From Lycorma delicatula (Eukaryota; Arthropoda; Insecta; Hemiptera; Fulgoridae), in the NCBI RefSeq assembly GCF_047948215.1, contig NC_134460.1, positions 129,557,324-129,621,323 on the forward strand: a stretch of DNA of 64,000 nt, written 5' to 3'. Shown in pieces: positions 46,180 to 59,830 of the stretch. Each line of letters starts with the position of its first letter. Position 1 is the first letter of the stretch. The position numbers and the translations under genes were made by a program. Under the pieces are notes generated by a model. It was given only the letters and a program-made list of their open reading frames with translations. It did no database searches and was not told where the DNA came from.

Positions 46180-48996
46180 CATAAGACATTTACATACATG
46201 TATATACTATCGAAATGTAAAATAAATCTTGCATTAAAATAATCAGCCTGTTCTAATACATAATTACAAATAATACGCTTACATAAAATTAAGAAGGAGA
46301 TAAATTTTAAACAAGGTAAATATAACATATAAAAGCAAGTTATTAAACACAAAACCTAATAAAAAGTTCTACATACTGGTATACCGCATGTTACACGTGA
46401 AAATAATTATAACTGATAAATGTTGTATAATATGACAGAAAACGTGTTAAATAATGTTTTATATGCATATAAAGAGTCCGTATGAACACTCATGCGATAT
46501 ATTAAACTACTCATTTTGAATCACGAGAACCGTTTAACAATGATAATTGTTCACTGAGGCGGCTGGACGATAGCCTATGTAGGTAACGTGAAGGTATAGT
46601 AATAGTTGTAGTGTGCAAGCTGAGGAGAAGCGTTCGTTCTTGAGTAAGCATATGTGTAGCGCAGCGTGGTTTAAGTTTAACAGAAACAAAGTTATGTCTG
46701 TAACAGAGCGCAGAACTAGAAGTAGTAATAATAATAATAATAAAATAACAATAATAACACTAAACTTACTAGCATACCAGACGGTGTAACAAACTCTTAC
46801 TATTATTATTATTATGTCTAATTACACATCACGCACAAGTCTTATCTTAACAATACTAAAACTGACCACGCATTACACGCATTTTCTACGTGTGAACAAT
46901 TCACATTTTATTAAAATATATATCGCATTTTCAATAGTATGATAAAAAAAAAGAAAATTTTATAAATTACAATAATTTGAAGTTACGCAAAAATAAACAA
47001 GTACATATATTTTCTCTTTAAGTTAAATAAAAATAATACAGTATTATAGGGAAAAACAGAGAAAGAAAAAATAAACGACAGGAAGTTGTATAATTTCTTT
47101 ACCTTGACCGGAAATGGCTTCTTCCGTTTAAATATAGCCTATTATTAATTAAAAAACAAAATAAAATAAAAAAATACAAACTTGGTTCGGTTTCATGTTT
47201 ATATGTTATTAACCGGATATCTCAATCTCTTTTTTAACACTTAATAATGTTTTAGAAGAAAATTTAAAAAAAAATTTTAAATGTCAATATAAAATTATGA
47301 TATCTTTTTAAAAATATAAAATTATACATAATATTTCAATTAAATAAAAATATTACGCGTAGTTATTACATCTATATTAAAAAAAAAATATATATATATA
47401 AATGAACTATCAGAAAAAGAAAAAACACGTCAAAAGTATCTCCTCAAGTTAATATTTTTACTATCACATAAGTCTTCATAACAAATTAAGTCAGCAAAAA
47501 CAGTTGACCATTGATGAAGAAGAAAACAAAAGAAAAGAGGTGGAAGTAATAAAACGTATAAATAAATGAGTGGTGATAACATTCCAGCAATAAAATCTTG
47601 CATTATATTCTACTACCCACTGAAAAAAATCAAATAATAAACCAATTTATTTTTATAATTATTATTGCAGTTAAAATACTATATTTTATTTAGGCAGAGA
47701 AATGATTTTTTTTCAAAAAAGTTTTCGATTTATTAACCTAATCTTGTTCGTAGCCATAACCTACAAGGGAAGAAATATTTACTTACAGGAAGTAAACAAA
47801 CTAGGAAAAAATTCATATTCACATTTATTTTGTTATTCTTTTCTTTTTTGGTTTTAACTTTATAGCATCAATTTAATTTTAACATAGATATTCCTGCAAA
47901 AGAAAAGAAAAGTGTTTTCTCTTTGTTTTACTCACTTTTATTAGTAAAACAACTGCTATATATTCTTAATTGATCAAATCACAACAATATCTTGATTTTT
48001 AAATTTTTGAGATAATTCTTGGAATTATATATAAATAATAATATTTAATTGAGTTTAATTTTTCAGTAAAAGCTTGGATAATTAGGACTCTCACAAAAAA
48101 TCGTTCATAATTTCTAAAATACCATTCTTTTCCTCACTATTTCACATTTTACTTTTTCCTACAGATTTAATCTTACAAAAGTTTAAGTACAATATTTAAC
48201 AATCAGCACTGCTTTCTCTAATAGTAATGATGTCGCATATACAGCCAGTCCCTGAGTTAAGGTGTCATATGTAGGGGTATACATATCGGTGAACTTGATA
48301 TATTGATATGAGACAGTATATTCGATTCAGAAAAGAAAGCAACGACAGACTATTTCACTTCTCGATTTTCCTAGAAAATGTTTTAGGTTAGCAATTCTTG
48401 GGAATTTTTTTTTGTTTATTTGTAGGACAGGTCCCTTACAATCACTTGGTTTTAAATTTTACAGCACCATTTTCATTTTAAAATAGATGTTCTTACAACC
48501 CTCACTTTTATTACTAAAACAACCTTTTGCATAGGATGCTTGTTTTTATTTATGATGATTTCACTGTTTTAATCAATGATTTGTACCAGGTCAGTTTTAA
48601 GCGTTACAATTTTGATACTTACAGAAAGACATCCTTCTAAGATTTAAAAAGAAAATATATATATATATATATATATCTTATTTAGAAATTAATAGGACTT
48701 CAAGATTATCGGCTCAGACTGGTAACTAATTAAGCAAAGAAATAATTTAAAAAGTGAAGTAATTTTATAAACCTAAAAATGATGGAGAAGCATCAACCAA
48801 AACAGCCTTTTTAATCATATATATATATCTTTTTTAGATATGGTATTTCAGTAAAAAGAACAAATAAACTAACCCGTTTTAAATCCGAAATTTCTCATCG
48901 TGTATTATAAGTCCACTTTCTTTGGAACATTATAATTTAAAGGGTAATGGTATAATAGTATTTTAGTTGTTAATTTTAGTAAATTGTAAGTCCTCC
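46180..48996. other. AT-rich spacer, nothing recognised
   Basis: No gene recognised. (TAA)n at about 46,727-46,743 and (TTA)n at about 46,799-46,815 form a loose inverted pair. An AT array lies at 48,654-48,676. A patch at 46,540-46,690 is less AT-rich without coding signal. Confidence 0.4.
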
Positions 48997-48999
48997 TTA

Positions 49000-49495
49000 C
49001 TTCCTTGTACGGAGTAAAGTATGATTGCAAAAAAATTCGGTTTCAGATTTCAACGGAAATATCCATTTGATTAGTTTTGGCGTGACGTCTGTACGTACGT
49101 ATGTACCTCGCATAAATCAAAAACGATTAGCCGTAGGATGTTGAAATTTTTGGTTTAGGACTGCTGTAACATCTAGTTGTGCACCTCCCCTTTTGATTGC
49201 AATCGACTGAACCAAAAGTGTCCAAAAAAACCAAAGATCTAAAAAAATCTGGATTTTGGACTTTTTCTTAACTGCAGTAATAAGACCTCATTGAGAGCTT
49301 TTCAACGATAAGTGGTACTTATTTTCATTAGGTCCAGAGTTATAGCAAAATTAAATTTTAATTAGTGAATTATTTGGACCTTATAGGGGGAAGGGTTCGA
49401 ATCAGACTTCATCTCCTATGTTGATTTATAAATAATTGAGAAATGTAATTTAATAGGCGTACAAGGAAGTTATGTGGTGCCCAAATCAAAATTTT
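49000..49495 (+). mobile_element. Non-autonomous element, CTTCCTTGTACG family, copy C
   Basis: The best-preserved ends of the family: ACTTCCTTGTACG at 48,999-49,011 and its exact complement CGTACAAGGAAGT at 49,458-49,470. TTA lies on both sides (48,997-48,999 and 49,470-49,472) if the last base of each is counted in the target. Internal blocks match copy A (CTGTACGTACGTATGTACCT, TGTAACATCTAGTTGTGCAC, CCCTTTTGATTGCAATCGAC). Similarity to the other copies runs on past the right end (GTGGTGCCCAAATCAAAATT). It has no coding capacity. Confidence 0.7.
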
Positions 49496-50039
49496 TATAA
49501 ATAGTTTTGAAATAAAAGTAAGCATTTTTTTATCAAAACTTTTATTATCGAATAACCATTTAGGACACCAAAATTATACGCAGATAGGTCCATATCGTCC
49601 ATATTCATTTCAATCTATTCTAGCAAATGATCTAACTTTTATATCTATAAAATAACATTTGTATTAACTTGATCTGTTTAGTTCATTAACATCTAATAAA
49701 ATATTTACGTTAAATATATACTGTTATTTTTAGTCTATTTTTTGCTTGTTTTTAAATAGAAAAATAACAAGGAAGTAATCTAAAAGGATCCAATCATTTA
49801 AGGTAGAATCAAAGTAACTAATAAAAGAAAAGCATTATCTTTATTATTAGATGGCTCGGATAAAATAAGTTCTTAGCATCAGGTAACGTGACTCGAGATA
49901 GCAATTTATGACTTACAAAAAAAAAAAACTGAAGTTAAATTATTTAACAGTAAACATTTACATCATGTTGTTATTTTAATAGTAATATCTGTAAGTAGTA
50001 ATAGTAAGCAGAAATTAACGTTTATTGTGTTCTAATATT

Positions 50040-50242
50040 GAATCACGCACAAGAGAAAAGAGCAGTTTCAATGCGGAAACTGTAATTTCGTACAACAGTC
50101 AGGCAGTCAAGCAGGCAGGCAGGAAAGCAAGCAAGTAAGGCGCAAACGTGCGTTGGAAGCTTCAATGATCAAAGTCCCCCAACAACAGATCTGTGATAAC
50201 GCAGAGCCTATACTACAGAGTGTGTTAGTGTAACTGGTGAGT
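50040..50242 (+). other. Possible untranslated exon with splice donor
   Basis: A GC-richer segment of about 200 bases ending in AACTG then GTGAGTATAT, a strong donor-like sequence (GT at 50,237-50,238). There is no long frame. It might be a noncoding first exon of a host gene, but no acceptor partner or promoter is evident. Confidence 0.2.
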
Positions 50243-53200
50243 ATATATGGGAGGGGGGTACTAAGTAATAATAACAATGATGTGTATACCTATAGTATAT
50301 AGTTGCATGATCACCTGGCATAGACGCCATTATTATATTACCGACCACCGTATATCATAGTTGGAGAGTAATAGGGCGGAGGGGGGAGGTAAAAGAGAAA
50401 GAGGGAGAGAGAAATCAAGAATACAAAACAAAGGGGAAAATTTAATGCGATGCGCGCATGCGTATTTATACTACACTTTAATTAAAACTGTCATTAAATT
50501 AATGAGATAATAAACCAGTGCGTAATGGAACACTCTCATAATCGACAACAAAATAGGACCAAGTCGGCTGATTCGTTCCCTTTTTAAATCGTTCAAAGCA
50601 GAAAATAATTTTTCAATGTACGCTATACTAATTATTATTGTTTCAAATAGCTTTTATACGAAGATAATAAATCAGAACACAATTAAATAATTGAATTTTA
50701 GTTATTGCTCTACCATAGATATTTTAGTAAGTTACTATGCAAACCTAAATTATTTTCGGCAAAATAGGTGACAAATTAATTAGGAGGGCTATGCGTTGAT
50801 TAATATGCTCGTTCATCGACATTGTTTTTCAAATTATCTACAAATAATATCTTAATAAACTTAGTATTTCAATAATGTTTACAGTTTTAAAGGATTATAA
50901 ATTATACAAAATTAAATAGTATAGAGTTTAATTCAAATGTAAAAGTTATTAATAAAAATCTGCATAATAATCAAAACTATAAACACATATTTTTCAAAAT
51001 TTAACACTAATCTTCTTCTAAAAAAAAAAAAAAAACATTTCAGTTTAATGCGCTTAACATATTGGCCTACATTTTATAAATACTGGTAGGAGGGGCTTCA
51101 TAGATAAAATATTGAGCTCTTACTACGGATAATTTCTACGACGGTGGATTTATATAGATATACCCACACCTGCAGATACGAATACGTATCTATGCTTATC
51201 TAATAAGCATAAAAAGAATTACTGATCGTTAATACTTTTGTTTTTTCAATTGATAATTTTATTGTCAATTTTTGATATCCCAATATTTATTATAATTTGC
51301 AATCCTTATTTATAAATGGTGGTTTTTAATTAAAATCATTACTAATCCTTATTCTGAAATTAATAGTCTTTACAATTATTATTTTACATAGTTTCTAAAT
51401 ACCCAAATTTAGAGGTTTATTTCAAATAATGCACATTAAATAAGATTTATTTAACTTAGAACTGATTGAATAGTCAGTGTTTTGTGTTGTTAGCTTGCAT
51501 TTTCACTAAGATATTATTAAAAAAAAAAAATTGCCTATTTATGGAATAAATTAGTTCGGTTCACAATGAAAGAAAGTTAAATTGAATCTGTTTTTAATAT
51601 CAAATAACATCCTTATATCATGCATTTTCATTCTTCATTAAAAATGTATCCAAGGATATTTTATATGTTTACCATGATATGATATCTGTATTTTTAAACA
51701 TTTTTATATGTGCATCTTACTGCTGTGAGATTACTAGCAAAACTGGATATTTTTTTAATGGTCAATCAAACTTAAAATGCATGTTAATCTTTTAATAGCA
51801 TTTTATACGTTACAGCATTTTAAATCTTCTGCCTGTTTGGCCCATATAAAAACTAGTAAGATAATTAAATTAGAAAATCAATTATACCTTAAAATTTTTA
51901 TGTGTTATGTTAACTTGATTATATTTACCTTTTTATTTACATAAATATATGGTTTAATATAACTGATTTTTTAAGTAATTTTAAAAAGTAAACATCCGTT
52001 ATAAATAAATATTCCAAAATAAAGTAACAGTATTCGAAACTGTATTAAAAAGATAAATACTCCAACATATAGATCTGCAATATTATTTTGGTATTTTGTT
52101 TTGATACTTCAATTTTTTCCTCTGTAATTTCGTATAAAAATAAATAATATTTAATACATTTTATTTTTTATCTTAAATAACCAAAATAACTCTTACAAAC
52201 AAGTATTTTTAAAAAGAAATCAAATTTAGGTCTGATTGAAAAAATCGTTTTTAAAAAAATAATATACTGAAACCTTTTTTTTGAAAATAAAGGTTCATTC
52301 TAGCAAAAACTGGCCAAAATTTAAAAAAATGCCAAACATTTTTTTATATTTCTCTCCCTTCTTCCCATCATAAAGTTTTACCGTTACCATACGAACCGTT
52401 ACCATTACATTAATACGAAAAGTATACACTGATTAAATTCTAAATTCAAAATTTAAATCATTTCCCATACGAAAATTATTTTAATTTTCAAAAAAAAATC
52501 TTCCTTATTTCGGCTTTATTTTTATAATGGCTCATTATTTTAAGAAAAATATTAATTACTCATATTCAATATACGAATCGTTTACGGGAGATAACTTTAA
52601 TGAGAATCGAAAAAATAATAATAGCTTTCGAAAAATTTTAATTTTTATTACCTTTACTAAGAAAATTACATTTTCTTTTCGTTAATAGTTGCTTTTAATT
52701 AATCGATAGTACTATGTGCTAAATTTTTACTTTGTACAACGAAGTAAAAAGTCTTCGACTGTAGAACCTGTATTTAAGTAGAAGTTCAACATTTTAATAA
52801 GTTTAGTTTTTATTTTAAACAAAATAAGATGTTTAGAATTTTTGTTTTAAATAGCTACTACAATTTTATTAATTCTTACTAAATTATCTTTCTATTCTTT
52901 AACGACTCATATACATTTTATCACTGCTGCAAAAATGTTGCTACCCAATAAAAATGGCGAAATCATAAAATTAATATCATAAACGTATAAAGACATTTAT
53001 TTTTTAGTAAAAACATAATAATAATATAAGAAACAAAAGCATTTTGTTGTCAATAGATAATCAGTTTTCATTATTTTTATTTTACTCGAAAGGAGTAAGA
53101 CAATAGTGAGCAAATTATTAGTTATAGCATATTATAATAAAGAGGAAACTTCTAATAATAACCAATAACTTATATTTTATAACTTAGCTTTTAATATTAT

Positions 53201-56036
53201 AGACTATCCTTTTATATTTTATAATAAAATTAAAAATAAAATAAATATTCATTTATAAAAAAATTTTTGAACTTTATAAAAATAGTTACATTTACATATA
53301 AATTGATAATAAAGTAAATTAGAAAGAACATAACTTTAAAAATAAAAGAACTTAATAGGAAACGGAATAAGTTAAAAGAGTTGATATTCAAAAATGAATT
53401 AGAAATAGAATATTAAAACAAAGTTTCTCTGTCGGAAAATTATCAATGGACTTTAAAATATGTTTTTTAACATTTTAGCGGAACGTTTCAACTTATTTTT
53501 TATCTACTTCTATTTAATATTCTAACCATATAAGATATTACATTTAATTTTAGCAAATACAGTTTTGATGAATTTATGGGACATTAGTTTTTGGATTCGT
53601 TAAAAGAAAAATGTTAATATATTATATACATTTATTAAGAATTTTAGAATTTTTAAACATAAATTTAATTCTTGACTATCCTAGTTCACGTTTTAATGTT
53701 ATTTTATTTCAAGTCAAATTAATTATTTACTTCCTATTTCGTTGAAAAAAAAACCAACAGCTAAACTAGAATAAACTATTCGTACGTCATACCTAATTAT
53801 CTAGGAAGATTTACTTTGATGTCCTACTTCTTGATTAAGTTAATAATCCTTATAAACTAACATAGCCAAAAAAAATTATAAAATATATAAAAGAACAATT
53901 GTTATTTTCAAAAGTGAAAAATCATAAATAAGTTTAAAAAAAAATAATAGCAATCTTTAATAAATATATTTTGTTTCTTTTTATTTGTGCTATTTTTAAA
54001 TTAAAAAAACAAGCTATAATATTAAAAGCATTTTTCTGGTAATCAGTTAACTGATTGTATTTTCTTTTGCAAGTATGCTTAATACAAAAGAAAATTCTTA
54101 GAATATATACGATAAAAAGAGATACTTATTGATAAACAACTGTTATCATGATTTGATAAAACTACTATTCAAAATTCAACACTATTCTTGGGAAATTATT
54201 TTCTTATTTTTTGAGTTCTAATAGAATTTTCCAAAAAGAAGAAGTTTCGCCATTCAGATAAAAACCTCAGAAACAATAATAATAAAAAATAAAATAAGAA
54301 ATGGTGGGGAAGTTAATTTGTATCCCGACTATCATAAAAATTATTACAAATTATTCTGATTGTTCTCCGTATAAAACTCTATTCAAAACAACAAACAATA
54401 ATTTATAATTACTATAGGTAGTGTATCTTTCAAATTAATGTGACATTTTTATATTAAAAAAAAAAGAAAGTAAATGTGAATTATTTATCTTCTTTCAGTT
54501 AAGAGTAATAATTTTAAGACTATATACAAACTGAAATGAGATACCAATTACTCTCGAAGATGGTTAACAGTCATATTCAAGAATAACAAACATACTGCAG
54601 AAAATAAGAAGTGTTACTGCAATATTTATTCAGCGACAAAATAAGTAAATATTCAGCCTAACTTCACTCAGTTAACTACAAGGATTAGCTGTATAATGAG
54701 CATCATTACTCCTGGTGAAAGCTACTTGAAATTATGTTCTTTCTGCACTACTTGTACTTCGTGTTTTACATTAATCTATAAAACAATCGACTGGAACAGA
54801 TAAAGTACAGCGTACAACGTCATCTTTTTTGACAGAAAAAGTATTAATTATGCCATTTGGTACCAGTAGGAGAAATGTTAAAGAATTTAAAAAAATATTT
54901 TTTTCTTTTATTAAAATAAGCTACATCACAAAACGTTTTGCCATTTTAAAAACAATGAAATTAAAATCATTTTATAACAAATTTATTTTTATTAAGCTCT
55001 ACTCAAAAACAGAAATTTAAAAAAAAATGTTTTACAATGTAAAAATAACTCCAGTCAAAGTTCGAACCATATGAAACGTGCATAAATTTAAATTTAAATG
55101 TTTATTTTAACCTCTATAAATAAAATAGCTTTGTTTATCTTATAAATTTTAATTTTCACAAAATCTTATTATTTTTTTAATGAGGGAAAGAATATACAAA
55201 ATAGATTTTATAGATATTTAAAATTACTGGAAATTACAAGTTAATTATAACTCTACAAAAGATTTTTTTTTTAATCAGATGGTATTAATAATACGGAAAT
55301 TATAACAAAAATAATATATGAATATGAATATATAATTGATATTAAAAAGGGAAAATTGAGCATTAAAAAAAACTTTTACAAACTAAAAAATGTTTAAATT
55401 TACATCAGGTTTTTATTGCAGAAAAAAAAAATTATAGCTAAGGTAAATAACAAATGAAAGACAAATGTTCAAACGAGGAAAAAATTACTTAACGATAAAA
55501 CAAAACAAAGAAAGGAAATGAATTATTTAACGGTAGCTAAACGTTAAAACCGCTATTTTTCATAAAGTGATTACAAAAGATGTTTTCTTTTTTCCTATCG
55601 TAATTTATTTGTTTATTATTTTTTTTATTAAAAAAAAAGGCAAAGTATATCGAATGAAAACTATAATCATTATTTAAAGCAAATATAATAAAATGGAAAT
55701 CTATGTGGTAAATAGATTTTCCATGGAGATTATAATGTATAGGTTTGGACTAAAATAAAAAATAAAAAAGTAAATTGTCCGCCATTAAAAGAGGTCACAC
55801 CTTTGCCATTGGTTCTATTTTATAATAATAATAATAATAAGAATAAAAATAAAAAAAGGAAAAGTGAAATATCAATTTCACACACAGAGAATACATCCGG
55901 AGTGGGCGGCCGTCAGTTTTGTACGTAAGCATAGAACAGAAGAGTTTAGAGTTTTAGAACTGTACCCTGGGCACTGTTGGACATGTTCCACACCAGTGGA
56001 CTGTGAAACAATCCAAACCAACCATCAACTTATATT

Positions 56037-56045
<9 letters not shown>

Positions 56046-56086
<41 letters not shown>
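56046..56086. repeat. (AT)n microsatellite
   Basis: About 20 AT units. Confidence 0.9.
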
Positions 56087-56088
<2 letters not shown>

Positions 56089-56691
56089 CTATACGAACAG
56101 GTTATAATTCATTACAATACTGCTAAAGTTTCAGTTATAATTAAATAAGGGCGTTGTAATAATTATCACTTATTATAATAATTATGGTATAACAATTATA
56201 AATATACCAGGCAAAGTCAATTAATACACTAATAACATTCATTATGAAACTATATCAAATATTATCTAGTTACGAAATAAAACCATAAAAAATAGATAAA
56301 TATGTAAAAATTAATTCAGTAGCTAGTATGATATGCAAAATAACTATAAAAGCCTAAGCTTTAATGAAACAATAGATAAAACAATCCAGTAATGGCAAAT
56401 TATCATTATTTTCTCAACAACAGAGTTTTATACAGCTAACTTAAGAGTAATTAATAGTAATTTCGATTCTTCTACTAAAAATAATAAGAAAAGTATATTT
56501 CTCATAAAATATATTAGTTTTATTTTTAACAAGTAACATAATTATTTCTCTGATACTTTATTAAAACTTAATTTATTTGCATATTTAATTACACCTTAAT
56601 TAACATTCGTGTATTTCTTTATGATTAAAATTCAAATAAAAGTTTAATAAATTAAATATTAATAATTTTAATATTGATTAGAATTATCGAT

Positions 56692-56872
<181 letters not shown>

Positions 56873-58399
56873 ACAGGGAGAGAAAGACGATAGAAACATC
56901 AATTTTATAAATAAACAAATAACCAATTAAATTATAAATTACGCCCAACCATATTCATTTACCCTGTGAAGATTATTGTACAATATTAAACAAATATGGG
57001 ATATAAATCTTTTTAAAAATTATATTTCTTGGCATCAAAAGATTTTCTATATATATTACTTCTTTGCCATTCATTAAAAATTTCTCTTTAAATTTACGAA
57101 GGTCAAAAAACAGACTATTTAAGTAGGTAATTTATTGTATAGGTATTTATACATTCATATAAGTAGAATATATATTAAAAAGAGGATTTAATCATTTATA
57201 AGGAAATAAAATATTTAAAAATATGAAAAGGAAGTGTTTAATATTAAATTGTTACCGTGAAATGTTACTTTATTTTAAAAACATTAAAAGAATTAAGTAG
57301 CTATGATTAGCTTAAAAGATCATGATAGCAGAACTGCAAAAAATTACTATGAAGAGAAATACAAAAATATAGTTTACCTCCATTTTTTCTTGTCATTATA
57401 AAAGGAAAAAGGGAATTGATAGAAAAGCACGAGAAGTCGGCAACAATTTAATAATAGAAAATAAAGCTGCCAATATTTGCTGATGCTACAGAAATCCTTT
57501 ACCATACGATCATTTTTAGAAAACAGCAATCTAATTTTCAATCAAGTAAGAATGAAAGTCTAGCAACCTGTCTACGAAACTTTTCCGTCTAAAGTTTTGA
57601 TAAAAGATATACTATCCCATATATGATTTTCATAAAAATTTAATAGAATTACTGGTATGTATACAAGAGTGAGCAAATCAAATTTAATGAATACACATTT
57701 ATTCGTTCCGTAGGTCTTATGCTAAATTGAAAGGCAAAACACATTCACGCATAAGTGCATACCTACATACACCTATCATTTGAATGTGGTTCTAGTTTAT
57801 TTATTTAAGTTTTTTTTTTCATTTTTAGACACAGGAACTTACACAAGTCTCTGAAAAATGCAAAGAAAAAATCAGATACCAAATTTTTTACCAATTGCAA
57901 TACTTTCGTTTTTAAACAGTTTTCTATATTGTAATAGGCAAGAAAATAGTGAATAAAATGAAAGAGAAAGACAGCCAAACTAATTATTAATTAACAAAAA
58001 TTACAGAGTAACTAAAATATCAGAACCAGATCAATGCAAAACAAAAAGAAATGCCCGCTGGTATAAACATAGATATAATAAAAGAATCTTAGAAATATTT
58101 TTTTGGGGTGTAATACTCGTACATGGAAATATTGAAAATCAAGTAGAGGAGCATTGTATTATTTTAAAATACGATATTAAAAGAGAATACTGAAACGTAT
58201 AAGGGTTGAAAGAAGTTTTAAAATGAACAGTTTTTAACGAACTAGAAAAATAATGCTTTATTTTAATCGTATAAAAAATAGGATTATGTTCTTGGATGGT
58301 ATGTTAATGTACTCTTGACTGAGTAATTTGGTGTTGGAAAAATTTTAAATATTGTATTAGGTGATAAACAATTAAAAGTAAATCAGATGGCAATGCTTT

Positions 58400-59830
58400 C
58401 CTTTCAAGCCTTTTCTCATGATAGAGGTTTTACAAGTAATCAGGAAGATAGGAAATTTAAACAAGGCCGCAGGATTTGATATAATTACTAACAAGATGCC
58501 TGCTACTCATGCTTACTACCAAAAGTAACGTATCTATTTAATAGCGTACTACCGATGACGTACTTTCCGATTGAACGGAAGGTTTTGCAAATGGTTATGG
58601 TTCCAAGCCGGTGCATGACGTATCATCGTACGGATCAGTAACTCTTTTATCCGTGTTGTAGAAGATGTTTGTTAGATTGTTTCTTCGGAGATTGTGGCCT
58701 ATTCTAGAGGAAGAACATTCCTGATCATTCCTTTGGCTTCCATAATGGAAACTCCACTATTGAAAAAAACGCGTAGGCTCGTTACTGTTATTAGCAAGTA
58801 TCTTGACGAGAAGAAATACTGTTCGGCAGCATTTTTAGATGTTCAGTAGGCCTTTGATAAGGTGTGAATGTTTGCTTAATACACAAAAAAATTGTCTCCT
58901 TCAACCGTATTACCTAGTTCTGCGTAACTACCTGAACGGACGATTCTCCCAGATGAAGTAAGATCAGGAACTTCTATGTTCTTCAACACTAAAGCGGGTG
59001 TATTCCAAGGTTCATTTATGGGTCTGGTACTATACTCTATCTTCACTGCAGACCTTCCGACTGAGAGAACATCACCGTTGCTTCTTTTGCTGACGACACG
59101 GCTATTCTATCAGTCATGTAGACCCAACTGTAGTTTTGACGATTCTCCAGTGGGCTAGACCAAATCAGCAGGTAGCTGGGAAAATGAAAGATAAGGGTTA
59201 ACCAAGCGAAGTCGGGTCACGTGATATTCGTTACGAGGAGGGGAAACTGTCCTCGCGTGAACCTAGATGGCGTTTTAATCTCGCATATCGAAAGCGTAAG
59301 GTACACCTGGATCGTCGCCTAAAATGGAAGGTTCATGTTTGAGAAAAGAGGAATCAATTAAACGTAACCTTAAGGTAATGTACTGGTTGGTGGGCAGGAA
59401 GTCCCAGTTATCATAACCCAGTAAACTATTATTCTACTCAACCGTCTAAAAACCGATTTGGATTACAAGCTGATTTGAAAACCGAATTGATCTATGGATT
59501 AAAACCGATTTGAACTATGGGAAATAACAAGCAAGAGCAATGTCTATATTTTACAGTGGTTCCTTAACACGTTATTAAGGTGTATAACAGAGGTCCGTGG
59601 TTTGAGAAAAACAGTGAGATCCATTAATATTTGGGATTACGCTGCGTCCGTAAATAAATAAAAAGCTTCAGTTCTAGATATAGTTCTACAACTGCCCCTG
59701 AACAACCATGCGAACCACTTGATCATGAACCTCCTACGTAATAAAGAGGACGTTAGGCTACATAATGAAGAGGACTTAAACGTATCCCTGTGCTAGACCT
59801 TAATGATCTTGTGTGATTTATGGTAACGCA
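58400..59830 (+). mobile_element. Jockey-like LINE RT, degenerate copy 3
   Basis: Plus-strand RT remnant, diverged from the 14-kb copy. It opens with IEVLQVIRKIGNLNKAAGFD (RT block 0/1 region), then FLDVQ, a stop, AFDKV (domain A with its Asp, about 58,829-58,865). Next is TKAGVFQGSFMGLVLYSIFT, where block B PQGS has become FQGS, with ADLP. At 59,083-59,112 is SFADDTAILS, so the catalytic FADD (59,086-59,097) is intact here. After it come QAKSGHVIFVTRRGN, LDGVLI and NHANHLIMNLL with several stops. Frameshifts and stops throughout make it non-functional. Both ends are approximate and no poly(A) is clear. Confidence 0.75.
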
